NCBI RefSeq assembly: GCF_016861975.1
Contig: NZ_BOMB01000020.1
Span: 28,452 to 92,451, forward strand
DNA length: 64,000 nt
From: Actinocatenispora rupis
Lineage (GTDB): Bacteria > Actinomycetota > Actinomycetes > Mycobacteriales > Micromonosporaceae
Reading direction: 5' to 3'
Numbering within the stretch: the stretch's first letter is position 1; each line of letters begins with the position of its first letter. The notes under the pieces were generated by a model. The model saw nothing but the letters and a program-made list of their open reading frames with translations, searched no databases and was not told the origin of the DNA. This document shows positions 42,163 to 49,712 of this stretch, in pieces. The translations under genes and the position numbers were made by a program.

Positions 42163-43278
42163 TCAGTCGTCGGCGGTGTCGGTACGCAGCCGGTCGTTCC
42201 AGCGCTGCTCGATGCGTCCGAGCCGCCAGACGGCGAGCGCCACGGCCCAGGTCAGGACGAACAGTCCGACGATCGCGAAGCCCACGTAGTTCAGGTCCAG
42301 GCCGGCGATCCAGGGCAGCGGGCCGCCGGTGATGTCGAGCTTCTCGGTGAGGACCGAGATCAGCTCGATGGCGCCGATGACCAGCGCGACCGCCACCGAC
42401 AGCGCGGTGATCGTGAGGTTGTAGTAGACCTTGCGGACCGGCTTGGCGAACGCCCAGCCGTACGCGAAGTTCATGAACGAGCCGTCGATCGAGTCCAGCA
42501 GCGACATGCCCGCCGCGAACAGCACCGGCAGCACCAGGATCGCGTACCAGGGCAGGCTGAACGCGGCGGCGCCGCCGGCGAGCACCAGCAGCGACACCTC
42601 GGTCGCGGTGTCGAACCCGAGCCCGAACAGCAACCCCACCGGGTACATGTGCCACGGCTTGCGGACGGCCTTCGTGGCGCCGCCGAGGATCCGGTTCATG
42701 AAGCCGCGCTTGTTGAGCTGCTCCTCCAGCGCGGCCTCGTCGTAGTCGCCGCGGCGCATCTTGCGGAACACTGACGCGATGCCGCGGAGTACGACGAGGT
42801 TGAGGATCGCGATGACCATCAGGAACGTGCCCGACACGAGCGTCCCGATCAGGCCGGTGACCTGCTGCAACGTCGAGGAGTCGTGCTCGACCTGACCGGC
42901 CAGCGACCGTACGCCGACGCTCAGCAGCGCGCACAGCCCGAACACGATCGACGAGTGGCCGAGCGAGAACCAGAACCCGACGGACACCGGCCGCTGCCCG
43001 TCGGACATCAGCTTGCGGGTGGTGTTGTCGATCGCGGCGATGTGGTCGGCGTCGAACGCGTGCCGCATGCCCAGCGTGTACGCGGTGACGCCGAGACCGA
43101 TCCCGAAGATCTGCCCGCCGACCCGGTAGTGCGCGGGTGCGACCAGGGCGACCAGCGTGACCCAGCCGATCACGTGCAGGGCCAGGACGAACAGTCCCAT
43201 TCCGCCGATCCGGCGCCACTCGCCGGAACTGAGGGGTCGTCGGGGGGCCGCCTCGACGGCGGCGGTGAGTCGGCTCAT
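42163..43278 (-). CDS. NiCoT-family nickel/cobalt transporter
   Basis: A 371-residue membrane permease with eight hydrophobic segments. The family metal signature is RHAFDADHIAAIDN (HxxxxDH) in the second helix region near residue 72, and LGFDTATEVSLLVLAGG near 220 is the second conserved block. It imports Ni2+ or Co2+. The operator upstream matches the Nur box, so nickel is the likely substrate, feeding for example urease, hydrogenase or nickel superoxide dismutase. ATG 43278 is chosen by alignment of the N-terminus; an in-frame GTG at 43341 would add 21 residues. Confidence 0.88.
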   Translation of the reverse strand: MSRLTAAVEAAPRRPLSSGEWRRIGGMGLFVLALHVIGWVTLVALVAPAHYRVGGQIFGIGLGVTAYTLGMRHAFDADHIAAIDNTTRKLMSDGQRPVSVGFWFSLGHSSIVFGLCALLSVGVRSLAGQVEHDSSTLQQVTGLIGTLVSGTFLMVIAILNLVVLRGIASVFRKMRRGDYDEAALEEQLNKRGFMNRILGGATKAVRKPWHMYPVGLLFGLGFDTATEVSLLVLAGGAAAFSLPWYAILVLPVLFAAGMSLLDSIDGSFMNFAYGWAFAKPVRKVYYNLTITALSVAVALVIGAIELISVLTEKLDITGGPLPWIAGLDLNYVGFAIVGLFVLTWAVALAVWRLGRIEQRWNDRLRTDTADD

Positions 43279-43349
43279 GGCTTCGTCCCGCGAGGCGGGC
43301 ACACCTGTGTTGACGGCACGAGCCGACCCTAAAACCACCACAGCGGTCC

Positions 43350-43366
43350 TTGCAAGCTATGTGCAA
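43350..43366 (-). promoter_or_regulatory. Predicted Nur box
   Basis: Minus strand TTGCAC-ATAGC-TTGCAA: the 6-5-6 layout of the actinobacterial nickel regulator Nur (consensus tTGCaa-N5-ttGCAA). It lies 72 bp before the nickel transporter start and covers a plausible -10 (TAGCTT). Confidence 0.72.
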
Positions 43367-43382
43367 TTAGCCACGTCGGAGA

Positions 43383-44186
43383 TCAACGCCGGGACAGCAG
43401 CGTCCGCCGCCGCGGCGCCGCCAGCCGCTGTACCAGGTCCGCCGGCCACACCGCCGACCCCGACCGGTCCCGTACGGCCAGGGCGGTGGCGTAGAGCTGG
43501 ACGTCGCGCAGGTCCAGGCCGTACCCGGCGGCGCGCAACCGGTCCAGTACCGGGGCGACCTCCTCGGCCCACCAGGCCGCCGCCAGCTCGCCGCGGTCCC
43601 CCGGCGCCCGGCCCGCCAGCGTCCGGTCCAACGCCCACGACTGCGCCGCGTCCGCCAGGCGCATCCACTCCGCCGGCGTGTCCAGCCACAGGTCCGCCCG
43701 GACGTCGTCCGGCAACGGCACCCGGCGCAGGAACTCCAGCTCGGCCTGCTTGCTCGGCAGGTGCACCGCCCGCAGGCACGCCATCCCGTACGCCACGGTG
43801 CAGATCCGGCGCACCCGCGCGGTGACCACCAGCCGGCCCAGTTCGCGGGCGACCGACACGCGGTGGTGGCCGTCGGCCACGAAGTACAGCTCGCCGAGCT
43901 GCACCAGGTCCACCGGCGGCGGCTCCACCCCGGTCGACATCGCCTCCGCCAGCCGCTGCCAGCGCAACCTCAGCCGGTCGTTGCGCAACCGGAAGTCCTG
44001 GTCGAAGTCGTACGGCCGGTCCACGGTGCCGACCACCTGCGCCACCGGTACGTCCGCGACGCGCTGCTCCATGACGCCGTCCGGCCCGAGCGCCGACAGC
44101 GCGTCGTCCAACCGCATCAGCCCCGGTCGGGACCGTCCACCGAACACGCCCATGACCAGTGCCAACTCCCCCGGCCCGGTGATCAT
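43383..44186 (-). CDS. ParB/Srx-fold protein of unknown role
   Basis: A 267-residue protein with a ParB-like nuclease-fold core. ELYFVADGHHRVSVAREL near 99 is the catalytic-loop-like signature (DGHHR). There is no helix-turn-helix as in true ParB and no parS-like site nearby, so a chromosome-partition role is unlikely. The C-terminal half (AQSWALDRTLAGRAPGDRGE) is helical. The start ATG 44186 lies 3 nt after the methyltransferase stop, so the pair is an operon. Confidence 0.72.
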   Translation of the reverse strand: MITGPGELALVMGVFGGRSRPGLMRLDDALSALGPDGVMEQRVADVPVAQVVGTVDRPYDFDQDFRLRNDRLRLRWQRLAEAMSTGVEPPPVDLVQLGELYFVADGHHRVSVARELGRLVVTARVRRICTVAYGMACLRAVHLPSKQAELEFLRRVPLPDDVRADLWLDTPAEWMRLADAAQSWALDRTLAGRAPGDRGELAAAWWAEEVAPVLDRLRAAGYGLDLRDVQLYATALAVRDRSGSAVWPADLVQRLAAPRRRTLLSRR

Positions 44187-44189
44187 TCC

Positions 44190-44804
44190 TCACCGGCGCG
44201 CAGCGAGCCGCTCCACCACACCCAGCCGGTACCGGTCGTGCCGCTCGACGGTGAGCCCGGCCGCGCGTACGTGCCGGATCGGCCGGCGGCGGAAGTGCTC
44301 CCCGCCCGCCGGTACGCTGCCCAGCTCGATCAGCGCCTGGACCGCGCGCGTCGGCCAGGCCGTACCGGCGACGTGGTCGGCGAGCAGCAGGTACCCGCCG
44401 GGGCACAGCACCCGTACCATCTCGGCCACGGCGCGCCGGTCGTCGGCGATCGCGCACAGCGAGAACGTCGCCACCACCGTGTCGAACGTGCCGGCGGCGA
44501 ACGGCAGCGCGTGCGCGTCGGCCACCCCGAGTGCCACCGTACGGCCCAGCGCGGCGGCACGGCGCCGGGCCAGCGCCAGCATCTCCCGGCTGAAGTCCAC
44601 CCCCACCAGCCGTACGCCGGGCGGGTAGTGGCCCAGGTTGCGCCCGGTACCGACGGCCACCTCCAGTACGTCGCCGCGCGCCTGCCCGCACACCCACTCG
44701 CGGGCGTCACCGAAGAACCGCCGCTCGATCCGCGCCATCTGCGCGTCGTACGTCGCGGCGTGGCGGTCCCAGTACCGCTGGAGTTTGGCGGTCCGCTCGC
44801 TCAC
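44190..44804 (-). CDS. Class I SAM-dependent methyltransferase
   Basis: A 204-residue methyltransferase. YWDRHAATYDAQMARIERRF at the N-terminus is typical of the UbiE/phospholipid N-methyltransferase side of the family, motif I is VLEVAVGTGRNLGHYP near 46, and PGGYLLLADHVAG near 130 the later strand. The acceptor could be a lipid headgroup or quinol, but this is inference. GTG 44804 is preceded by TACGAT with a 6-nt gap, a leaderless start. Confidence 0.82.
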   Translation of the reverse strand: MSERTAKLQRYWDRHAATYDAQMARIERRFFGDAREWVCGQARGDVLEVAVGTGRNLGHYPPGVRLVGVDFSREMLALARRRAAALGRTVALGVADAHALPFAAGTFDTVVATFSLCAIADDRRAVAEMVRVLCPGGYLLLADHVAGTAWPTRAVQALIELGSVPAGGEHFRRRPIRHVRAAGLTVERHDRYRLGVVERLAARR

Positions 44805-44825
44805 CCGCCGATCGTAGGGCGCCGG

Positions 44826-45221
44826 TCAGGTCAGTTCGGCCAGCAGGGCACGGACGCGCCGGTCGATCTCGTCGCGGATCGGCCGTACCTGCTCGACCGG
44901 GCGGCCGGCGGGATCCGGCAGCTCCCACGTCAGGTACCGCCGGCCCGGGTACACGGGGCAGGCGTCGCCGCAGCCCATCCCGACCACGACGTCGGCCGCG
45001 CGTACCGCGTCGTCGGTCAGCGGCTTGGGGAACTCGCGGCTCAGGTCGAGCCCGATCTCGGCCATCACCTCGACGACGGCGGGGTCGACGGCGTCGGCGG
45101 GTTCCGAACCGGCGGAGCGTACGGTGACGCGGCCCTGCGCGTGGTGGTGCAGCAGCGCGGCGGCCATCTGCGAGCGGCCCGCGTTGTGCACGCAGACGAA
45201 CAGCACCTCGGGCGTGGTCAT
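44826..45221 (-). CDS. arsC: Arsenate reductase (low-MW phosphatase type)
   Basis: A 131-residue ArsC. VLFVCVHNAGRSQMAAALL at residues 6-24 contains the CX5R loop that binds arsenate; GMGCGDACPVYPG near 82 has the further cysteines, and LTWELPDP near 99 is the conserved aspartate segment. It reduces arsenate to arsenite, using thioredoxin or, in actinobacteria, mycothiol. Its ATG overlaps the acr3 stop by 4 nt (ATGA), so it is the third gene of arsR-acr3-arsC. Confidence 0.92.
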   Translation of the reverse strand: MTTPEVLFVCVHNAGRSQMAAALLHHHAQGRVTVRSAGSEPADAVDPAVVEVMAEIGLDLSREFPKPLTDDAVRAADVVVGMGCGDACPVYPGRRYLTWELPDPAGRPVEQVRPIRDEIDRRVRALLAELT

Positions 45222-46294
45222 GACGGCTCCGTCCGGTTGCGCAGCGCGAGCGAGACGTACACGAGGGCGACGAGGACCGGGACCTCGATCAGCGGGCCGA
45301 CCACACCCGCGAGGGCCTGGCCGGAGGTGGCGCCGAAGGTGGCGATGGTGACCGCGATCGCGAGTTCGAAGTTGTTGCCGGCCGCGGTGAACGCCAGCGT
45401 GGCCGTCCGTTCGTACGGCAGCTTCACGGCGCGGCCCAGCGCGTACGAGCCGAACCACAGGACGGCGAAGTACGCCAGGAGGGGCAGGGCGATGCGGGCG
45501 ACGTCGAGCGGATGCGCGGTGATCTGGCGGCCCTGTACCGCGAACAGGATGACGATCGTGCACAGCAGCCCGTACAGGGCGACCGGGCCGACCGTCGGCA
45601 GGAACCGCGACTCGTACCAGGTGCGGCCCCTGACGCGTTCGCCGAGCCGGCGGGACAGGTACCCGAGGGCGAGCGGGATGCCGAGGAAGACCAGCACGTT
45701 GCCGACGATCGCCCACGGCGAGACGTGCAGGTCGGTGGTGGGCAGGCCGAGCCAGCCGGGCAGTACGGACAGGTAGAACCAGCCGAGCGCACCGAACGCG
45801 AGCACCTGGAACACCGAGTTCAGCGCGACGAGGACGGCGGCGGCCTCCCGGTCACCGCAGGCCAGGTCGTTCCAGATGACCACCATGGCGATGCAGCGGG
45901 CGAGGCCGACGACGATCAGCCCCGTCCGGTACGCGGGCAGGTCCGGCAGGAACAGCCAGGCCAGCGCGAACATCACCGCCGGCCCGACGACCCAGTTGAG
46001 TACCAGGGACGGCACGAGCAGGCGGCGGTCGCGGGTGACGGTGTCGAGCCGGTCGTAGCGGACCTTGGCCAGCACCGGGTACATCATGGCCAGCAGCCCG
46101 ACCGCGATCGGGACCGAGACTCCGTCGACTCGTACCGCCTGGACCGCGTCGCCGAGTCCGGGGACCAGGCGGCCGGCGCCGAGACCGACGGCCATCGCGG
46201 CGAGGATCCACGCCGGCAGCCACCGGTCGAGTACCGACAGGCGAGCCGCGATCCCGCGCGTCACGGGAGGCGCGGTCGTGTCGGTTGCGCTCAC
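45218..46294 (-). CDS. acr3: Arsenite efflux transporter ACR3
   Basis: A 358-residue permease with ten hydrophobic helices of the ACR3 family. The transport cysteine lies in GLARCIAMVVIWNDLACGD near 132, and the essential glutamate in TAAGNNFELAIAVTIATFG near 305. It exports arsenite using the proton gradient. Its GTG overlaps the arsR stop by 4 nt and its own stop overlaps arsC, giving tight translational coupling. Confidence 0.93.
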   Translation of the reverse strand: MSATDTTAPPVTRGIAARLSVLDRWLPAWILAAMAVGLGAGRLVPGLGDAVQAVRVDGVSVPIAVGLLAMMYPVLAKVRYDRLDTVTRDRRLLVPSLVLNWVVGPAVMFALAWLFLPDLPAYRTGLIVVGLARCIAMVVIWNDLACGDREAAAVLVALNSVFQVLAFGALGWFYLSVLPGWLGLPTTDLHVSPWAIVGNVLVFLGIPLALGYLSRRLGERVRGRTWYESRFLPTVGPVALYGLLCTIVILFAVQGRQITAHPLDVARIALPLLAYFAVLWFGSYALGRAVKLPYERTATLAFTAAGNNFELAIAVTIATFGATSGQALAGVVGPLIEVPVLVALVYVSLALRNRTEPS

Positions 46295-46653
46295 GCCCCG
46301 ACCCCGGCCGGTACCGCCAGCAGGCCGGCGAGACGGCTCAGCATGGCCGGGACGATCCAGTAGTAGACCCAGGTGCCGCGGCGCTCGCAGTCGATGAGTC
46401 CGGCCTGGCGCAACACTTTCAGGTGGTGGGAGATGGTCGGGCCGGTCAGCTCGAACCGGGGGGTCAGCTCGCACACGCAGACCTCCCCGCCCTCGTGCGA
46501 GGCGATCAGCGACAGCAGTTGCAGCCGCACCGGGTCGCCCAGCGCCTTGAACGCCGGGGCCAGCTCGGCCGCGTCCGGCGCGCCGATCGGTTCGCGCGTC
46601 AGCGGGGCGCAGCAGCCGGTCGTCTCGGCCAGTACGGGGAGCTGTTTCGACAT
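46291..46653 (-). CDS. arsR: ArsR-family arsenic-responsive repressor
   Basis: A 120-residue winged-helix repressor. APAFKALGDPVRLQLLSLIA near 32 and GPTISHHLKVLRQAGLIDCE near 69 form the DNA-binding fold. The arsenite site is probably the cysteine pair in GEVCVCELTPRF near 57; an extra CC at residues 14-15 may add ligands. ATG 46653. It should repress both the arsR-acr3-arsC operon and the divergent arsM unit, where a perfect palindrome lies. Confidence 0.92.
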   Translation of the reverse strand: MSKQLPVLAETTGCCAPLTREPIGAPDAAELAPAFKALGDPVRLQLLSLIASHEGGEVCVCELTPRFELTGPTISHHLKVLRQAGLIDCERRGTWVYYWIVPAMLSRLAGLLAVPAGVGA

Positions 46654-46662
46654 GCATCTATC

Positions 46663-46681
46663 TTGACGCTCATCGATTCAA
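46663..46681. promoter_or_regulatory. Possible second ArsR site near arsR
   Basis: TTGA-N11-TCAA, AT-rich for this genome, directly before the arsR start. It is a weaker inverted repeat than the site at 46693 and could be the promoter itself. Confidence 0.35.
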
Positions 46682-46692
46682 CGTGCAAGGCT

Positions 46693-46716
46693 CTGTCTAG
46701 ATGTTCATCTAGACAG
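46693..46716. promoter_or_regulatory. ArsR operator before the arsM unit
   Basis: Perfect inverted repeat: arms CTGTCTAGATG and its complement around TT. It ends 11 bp before the small Cys-rich gene and 39 bp from the arsR start, so it can control both directions. Confidence 0.78.
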
Positions 46717-46727
46717 GGAGGTTCGCC

Positions 46728-46871
46728 GTGCTCCGCATCCGACGCCGTACCGGTGCCGCGGTCCGGGTCGACGAGGCGTGCGGGTGCGCCTGCGACTCCG
46801 GGTGCCAGGCGAGCGCCCGCCGCGACCACGCCCGTACCCACGCGGCCGCCGTCCTCGGCGCGCCCCGCTGA
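46728..46871 (+). CDS. Small Cys-rich ars-locus peptide (47 aa)
   Basis: A short gene starting at GTG 46728, with GGGAGG 6 nt upstream, and ending at TGA 46869-46871. The product is 47 residues, basic, with a cysteine cluster CGCACDSGC near residues 19-27 and no membrane segment. It lies directly behind the perfect ArsR palindrome, 22 bp before arsM, so it is transcribed with arsM in response to arsenic. I do not recognise the family. The cysteine spacing would suit arsenite or metal binding, so a chaperone or buffer role is a reasonable guess. That it is real rests on ribosome site, context and composition. Confidence 0.6.
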   Translation: MLRIRRRTGAAVRVDEACGCACDSGCQASARRDHARTHAAAVLGAPR

Positions 46872-46893
46872 CCCACCGACCAGGAGGCACACC

Positions 46894-47727
46894 GTGACCA
46901 GTGAGCTGACCACCGGAGACCCGCTGCGCGACGAGGTACGCGCCCGGTACGCGACGGCCGCCCGCAGGGTGGGTGCGGCGGCCACCGAGCAGGCCGGCGG
47001 GTGTTGCGGCCCGGCCGACAACGCCACCGTGCTCGCCACGATCGAGGCGAACTCCGACTGCTGCGGCGGCGGATCGTGCGGCGCGGCCGAGGCCGACCCG
47101 TTCGGCGCCACGCGCTACGACCAGGCCGACCGCGACCAGCTCCCCGCCGACGCCGTGACCGCCTCGCTCGGCTGCGGCAACCCGCTGGCCGTCGCCGACC
47201 TCAACGAGGGCGAGACCGTACTCGACCTCGGCTCCGGCGGCGGCATCGACGTCCTGCTGTCGGCGAAGCGCGTCGGCCCGACCGGCATGGCGTACGGCCT
47301 GGACATGACCGACGAGATGCTGGACCTGGCGCGCCGCAACGCCGAGCGGGCCGGCGCCACGAACGTCGAGTTCCGCAAGGGTCAGATCGAGGCGATACCG
47401 CTGTCCGACGCCAGCGTCGACGTGATCATCTCCAACTGCGTGATCAACCTGTCCACCGACAAGCCCGCCGTCCTCGCCGAAGCCTTCCGCGTACTGAAGC
47501 CCGGCGGTCGGCTCGGCGTCTCGGACGTGGTCGCCGAGGACCACCTCTCCCCCGCCGAACGGGCCGAGCGCGGCCAGTGGGTCGGCTGCATCGCCGGGGC
47601 GCTGTCGTTCACCGAGTACCGCGACGGGCTGGCCGCGGCGGGGTTCACCGACATCGACATCACGCCGACGCAGCGGGCCGCCGACGGGATGCACGCCGCG
47701 ATCGTCAAGGCCACCAAGCCGGCCTGA
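46894..47727 (+). CDS. arsM: Arsenite S-adenosylmethionine methyltransferase
   Basis: A 277-residue ArsM. Motif I is [20 protein letters not shown] near 108. The arsenite-binding cysteines are visible: [15 protein letters not shown] near 92, [15 protein letters not shown] near 177 and [14 protein letters not shown] near 229. The N-terminus has extra cysteine runs ([22 protein letters not shown]), as in many actinobacterial members. It methylates arsenite to volatile or less toxic forms. AGGAGG precedes GTG 46894. It is co-transcribed with the small Cys-rich gene and opposite to arsR. Confidence 0.92.
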   Translation: MTSELTTGDPLRDEVRARYATAARRVGAAATEQAGGCCGPADNATVLATIEANSDCCGGGSCGAAEADPFGATRYDQADRDQLPADAVTASLGCGNPLAVADLNEGETVLDLGSGGGIDVLLSAKRVGPTGMAYGLDMTDEMLDLARRNAERAGATNVEFRKGQIEAIPLSDASVDVIISNCVINLSTDKPAVLAEAFRVLKPGGRLGVSDVVAEDHLSPAERAERGQWVGCIAGALSFTEYRDGLAAAGFTDIDITPTQRAADGMHAAIVKATKPA

Positions 47728-47733
47728 CCGGCG

Positions 47734-48828
47734 TCAGCGGCGGGCGGCGCGCAGCCGGCGTACCCGGGTCGCCAGCAGGGATGCGACCAACAGCAACGCC
47801 AGGCTGCTGATCAGCCACCGCCGGCGCGCCGCGGTCATCGTCGGCCGGTACGCCACCGGCTCGGCCGTCCGGTACCGGTGGTGCGGCGGGCTCGGCGCCG
47901 GCACGGCCGGATGCGTACCCGGGGGCGTGCGGCTGGGCACCACCGGCGCGGCCGTACTGCCTGATGGGGTCGGGGACGGCGCGCTGGGCCGCGGCGACGG
48001 CGTCGTCGGCGTGGGGGTCGGCGAGGTCGTGGGCGTCGGGGTCGGGGAGCGCGGCGGCGGGCTGGCCACGGCACCGGGCCGCCAGGCCGCGTCGGCGTCG
48101 TACGCCGCGGGCATGGTGCCGACCCGCTGCGCGGAACCGTTGCCGCGCAACGGAATCCGCCACAACGTACGGGCTCCGGCCGGACCGCGGAGCCAGGCGT
48201 ACAGGGTGGTCGGGTCGGCGCGGGCGACGGCGTCGGCGTACCCGGCGGGCAGCCCCGGAACCCTCGTGTACCGGACGGTGCCGGTGGCGGGGTCGAGGCG
48301 GGCGAGCGTACCGGTGGGGCCGACGCCGACGAGCCCGCCGGTGCCGTCGGCGGCGAGGTCGCCGAGCGGCAGCGGGCCGACCGGGCGTACCGCGGCGATG
48401 TGCGGGTGCGGGGTCACCGCGACGGTCACCACGGCCGGGCCGACGAGGACCACGAGGCGCCCGGCCACCACGTCCCCGGCGCGGGCGGCGGCCAGCCACG
48501 CCGGCAGCCCACCCAGGTCGTACGCCGGGCCGTCGTCGGCGACCGCCACCAGGTGCACCCCGCGCGCGTCGCGTACGGCGAGGCCGAGCGCGCGGTGACC
48601 GACCGGGTCGTACCCGAGGGTGGTGACCGGGAAGGGCAGTCGGCGGGTGCGGGACGCCCCGGTGCGCGGGTCGGTGGCCACGAGGTCGCTGGGCCCGAGC
48701 GGGGTGGTGGTGACGACGGTCAGCAGGGTGCCGCCGAGCGCGGGATCGGACGGCGCCGGTGCGTCCGCCGGGAGCGCGAGGGCTCCGGCGGCGGCGAGCG
48801 CGGCCAGGCCGCGGACCGGCATGATCAT
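47734..48828 (-). CDS. Secreted membrane-anchored beta-propeller-like protein
   Basis: A 364-residue exported protein. It has an N-terminal signal peptide ([20 protein letters not shown]), then about 220 residues of repeated strands such as [20 protein letters not shown] and [20 protein letters not shown], typical of a small propeller. A proline/threonine/serine linker follows (about 255-315), then a C-terminal membrane helix with a basic tail ([20 protein letters not shown]). It is a cell-surface protein of unknown role. ATG 48828 has TATTCT with a 7-nt gap (leaderless); ATG 48822 is possible. Confidence 0.7.
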   Translation of the reverse strand: MIMPVRGLAALAAAGALALPADAPAPSDPALGGTLLTVVTTTPLGPSDLVATDPRTGASRTRRLPFPVTTLGYDPVGHRALGLAVRDARGVHLVAVADDGPAYDLGGLPAWLAAARAGDVVAGRLVVLVGPAVVTVAVTPHPHIAAVRPVGPLPLGDLAADGTGGLVGVGPTGTLARLDPATGTVRYTRVPGLPAGYADAVARADPTTLYAWLRGPAGARTLWRIPLRGNGSAQRVGTMPAAYDADAAWRPGAVASPPPRSPTPTPTTSPTPTPTTPSPRPSAPSPTPSGSTAAPVVPSRTPPGTHPAVPAPSPPHHRYRTAEPVAYRPTMTAARRRWLISSLALLLVASLLATRVRRLRAARR

Positions 48829-48878
48829 CGACCGCAGAATACTACAATGCGTACTTTAGTCATAGACAGGAGGTAATC

Positions 48879-49628
48879 ATGTCGGTCTACCTCTATGGGA
48901 CATTGTGGATCGGTGCCGCGTGTGCCGGCGCTGGCCTCCTGTTGCTGCTGGTCTACCGGGCAGGAGACCACGAACGCCGGGAACGCAACAACGACGTGAA
49001 CGGTCTGGTCTTCGCGATCGTCGGCGTCCTGTACGCGATCGTCGTCGGGTTCGTCGTCACGTCCCAGTGGGAGAGCGTCGGCAACGCGCGCGACGCGGCC
49101 GCGCAGGAGGCCAACGGCCTCGTCCAGATGTACTGGGCGGCCGACGCGCTGCCGGCGGAGCAACGTACGCAGGTGCGCGCCGACTGCCTCGCGTACGGCC
49201 GGCAGGTGCGCGACGTGGAGTGGCCGGCGATGTCTGCGCACGAGACGGTTCCGGTGCAGGGGCAGCGGATCCTGGAACGGCTCGGCCGGGCCTCGCGACC
49301 GCCCGCGTCGGCCTCCGACAGCCAGTCCGACCAGCTGCGCGACGCGCTCAACACGGTGTTCCAGAACCGGCAGCAGCGGCTCGCGCTCGCCCACCAGAAC
49401 CTGTCCGGCATGATGTGGTTCGTACTGTTCGCCGGCGGGCTGCTGACCGTGGCGCTGGCGTACCTGTTCGGCGTACCGGGGCGGATCGCGCACCTGATCA
49501 TGGTGGTGTCCCTGGTCGGCACGATCGGCCTGCTGCTCTACGCCTGCTTCCAGCTCCAGTACCCGTTCGGTCCGGCGACCGATCTGGGGCCGACGGCGAT
49601 GACGAGCGCGCTGCGAGTGTTCGGTTGA
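48879..49628 (+). CDS. DUF4239 (bestrophin-like) membrane protein
   Basis: A 249-residue protein with two N-terminal and two C-terminal membrane helices and a cytoplasmic helical middle. ERNNDVNGLVFAIVGVLYAI near 35 and VVGFVVTSQWESVGNARDAA are the DUF4239 signature. The family is proposed to be bestrophin-like but its function is unknown. AGGAGG lies 5 nt before ATG 48879. It is divergent from the propeller protein, with 50 bp between them. Confidence 0.82.
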   Translation: MSVYLYGTLWIGAACAGAGLLLLLVYRAGDHERRERNNDVNGLVFAIVGVLYAIVVGFVVTSQWESVGNARDAAAQEANGLVQMYWAADALPAEQRTQVRADCLAYGRQVRDVEWPAMSAHETVPVQGQRILERLGRASRPPASASDSQSDQLRDALNTVFQNRQQRLALAHQNLSGMMWFVLFAGGLLTVALAYLFGVPGRIAHLIMVVSLVGTIGLLLYACFQLQYPFGPATDLGPTAMTSALRVFG

Positions 49629-49712
49629 GGGTTGACCCCCGCCGTCACCTTCAATACGGTCACGTCCCGAATAGGTTGCTCCCCTTCGGACGTACCGGAA
49701 AGGGTGGCGCTC

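Noticed and set aside
42279..43382. Cobalamin riboswitch before the NiCoT transporter
   Set aside because: The roughly 100-nt region before the start is too short and lacks the conserved B12-box; the Nur-type site explains regulation better.
43383..44186. ParB chromosome-partition gene
   Set aside because: Only the nuclease-fold signature is present; there is no helix-turn-helix, ParA neighbour or parS-like sequence.
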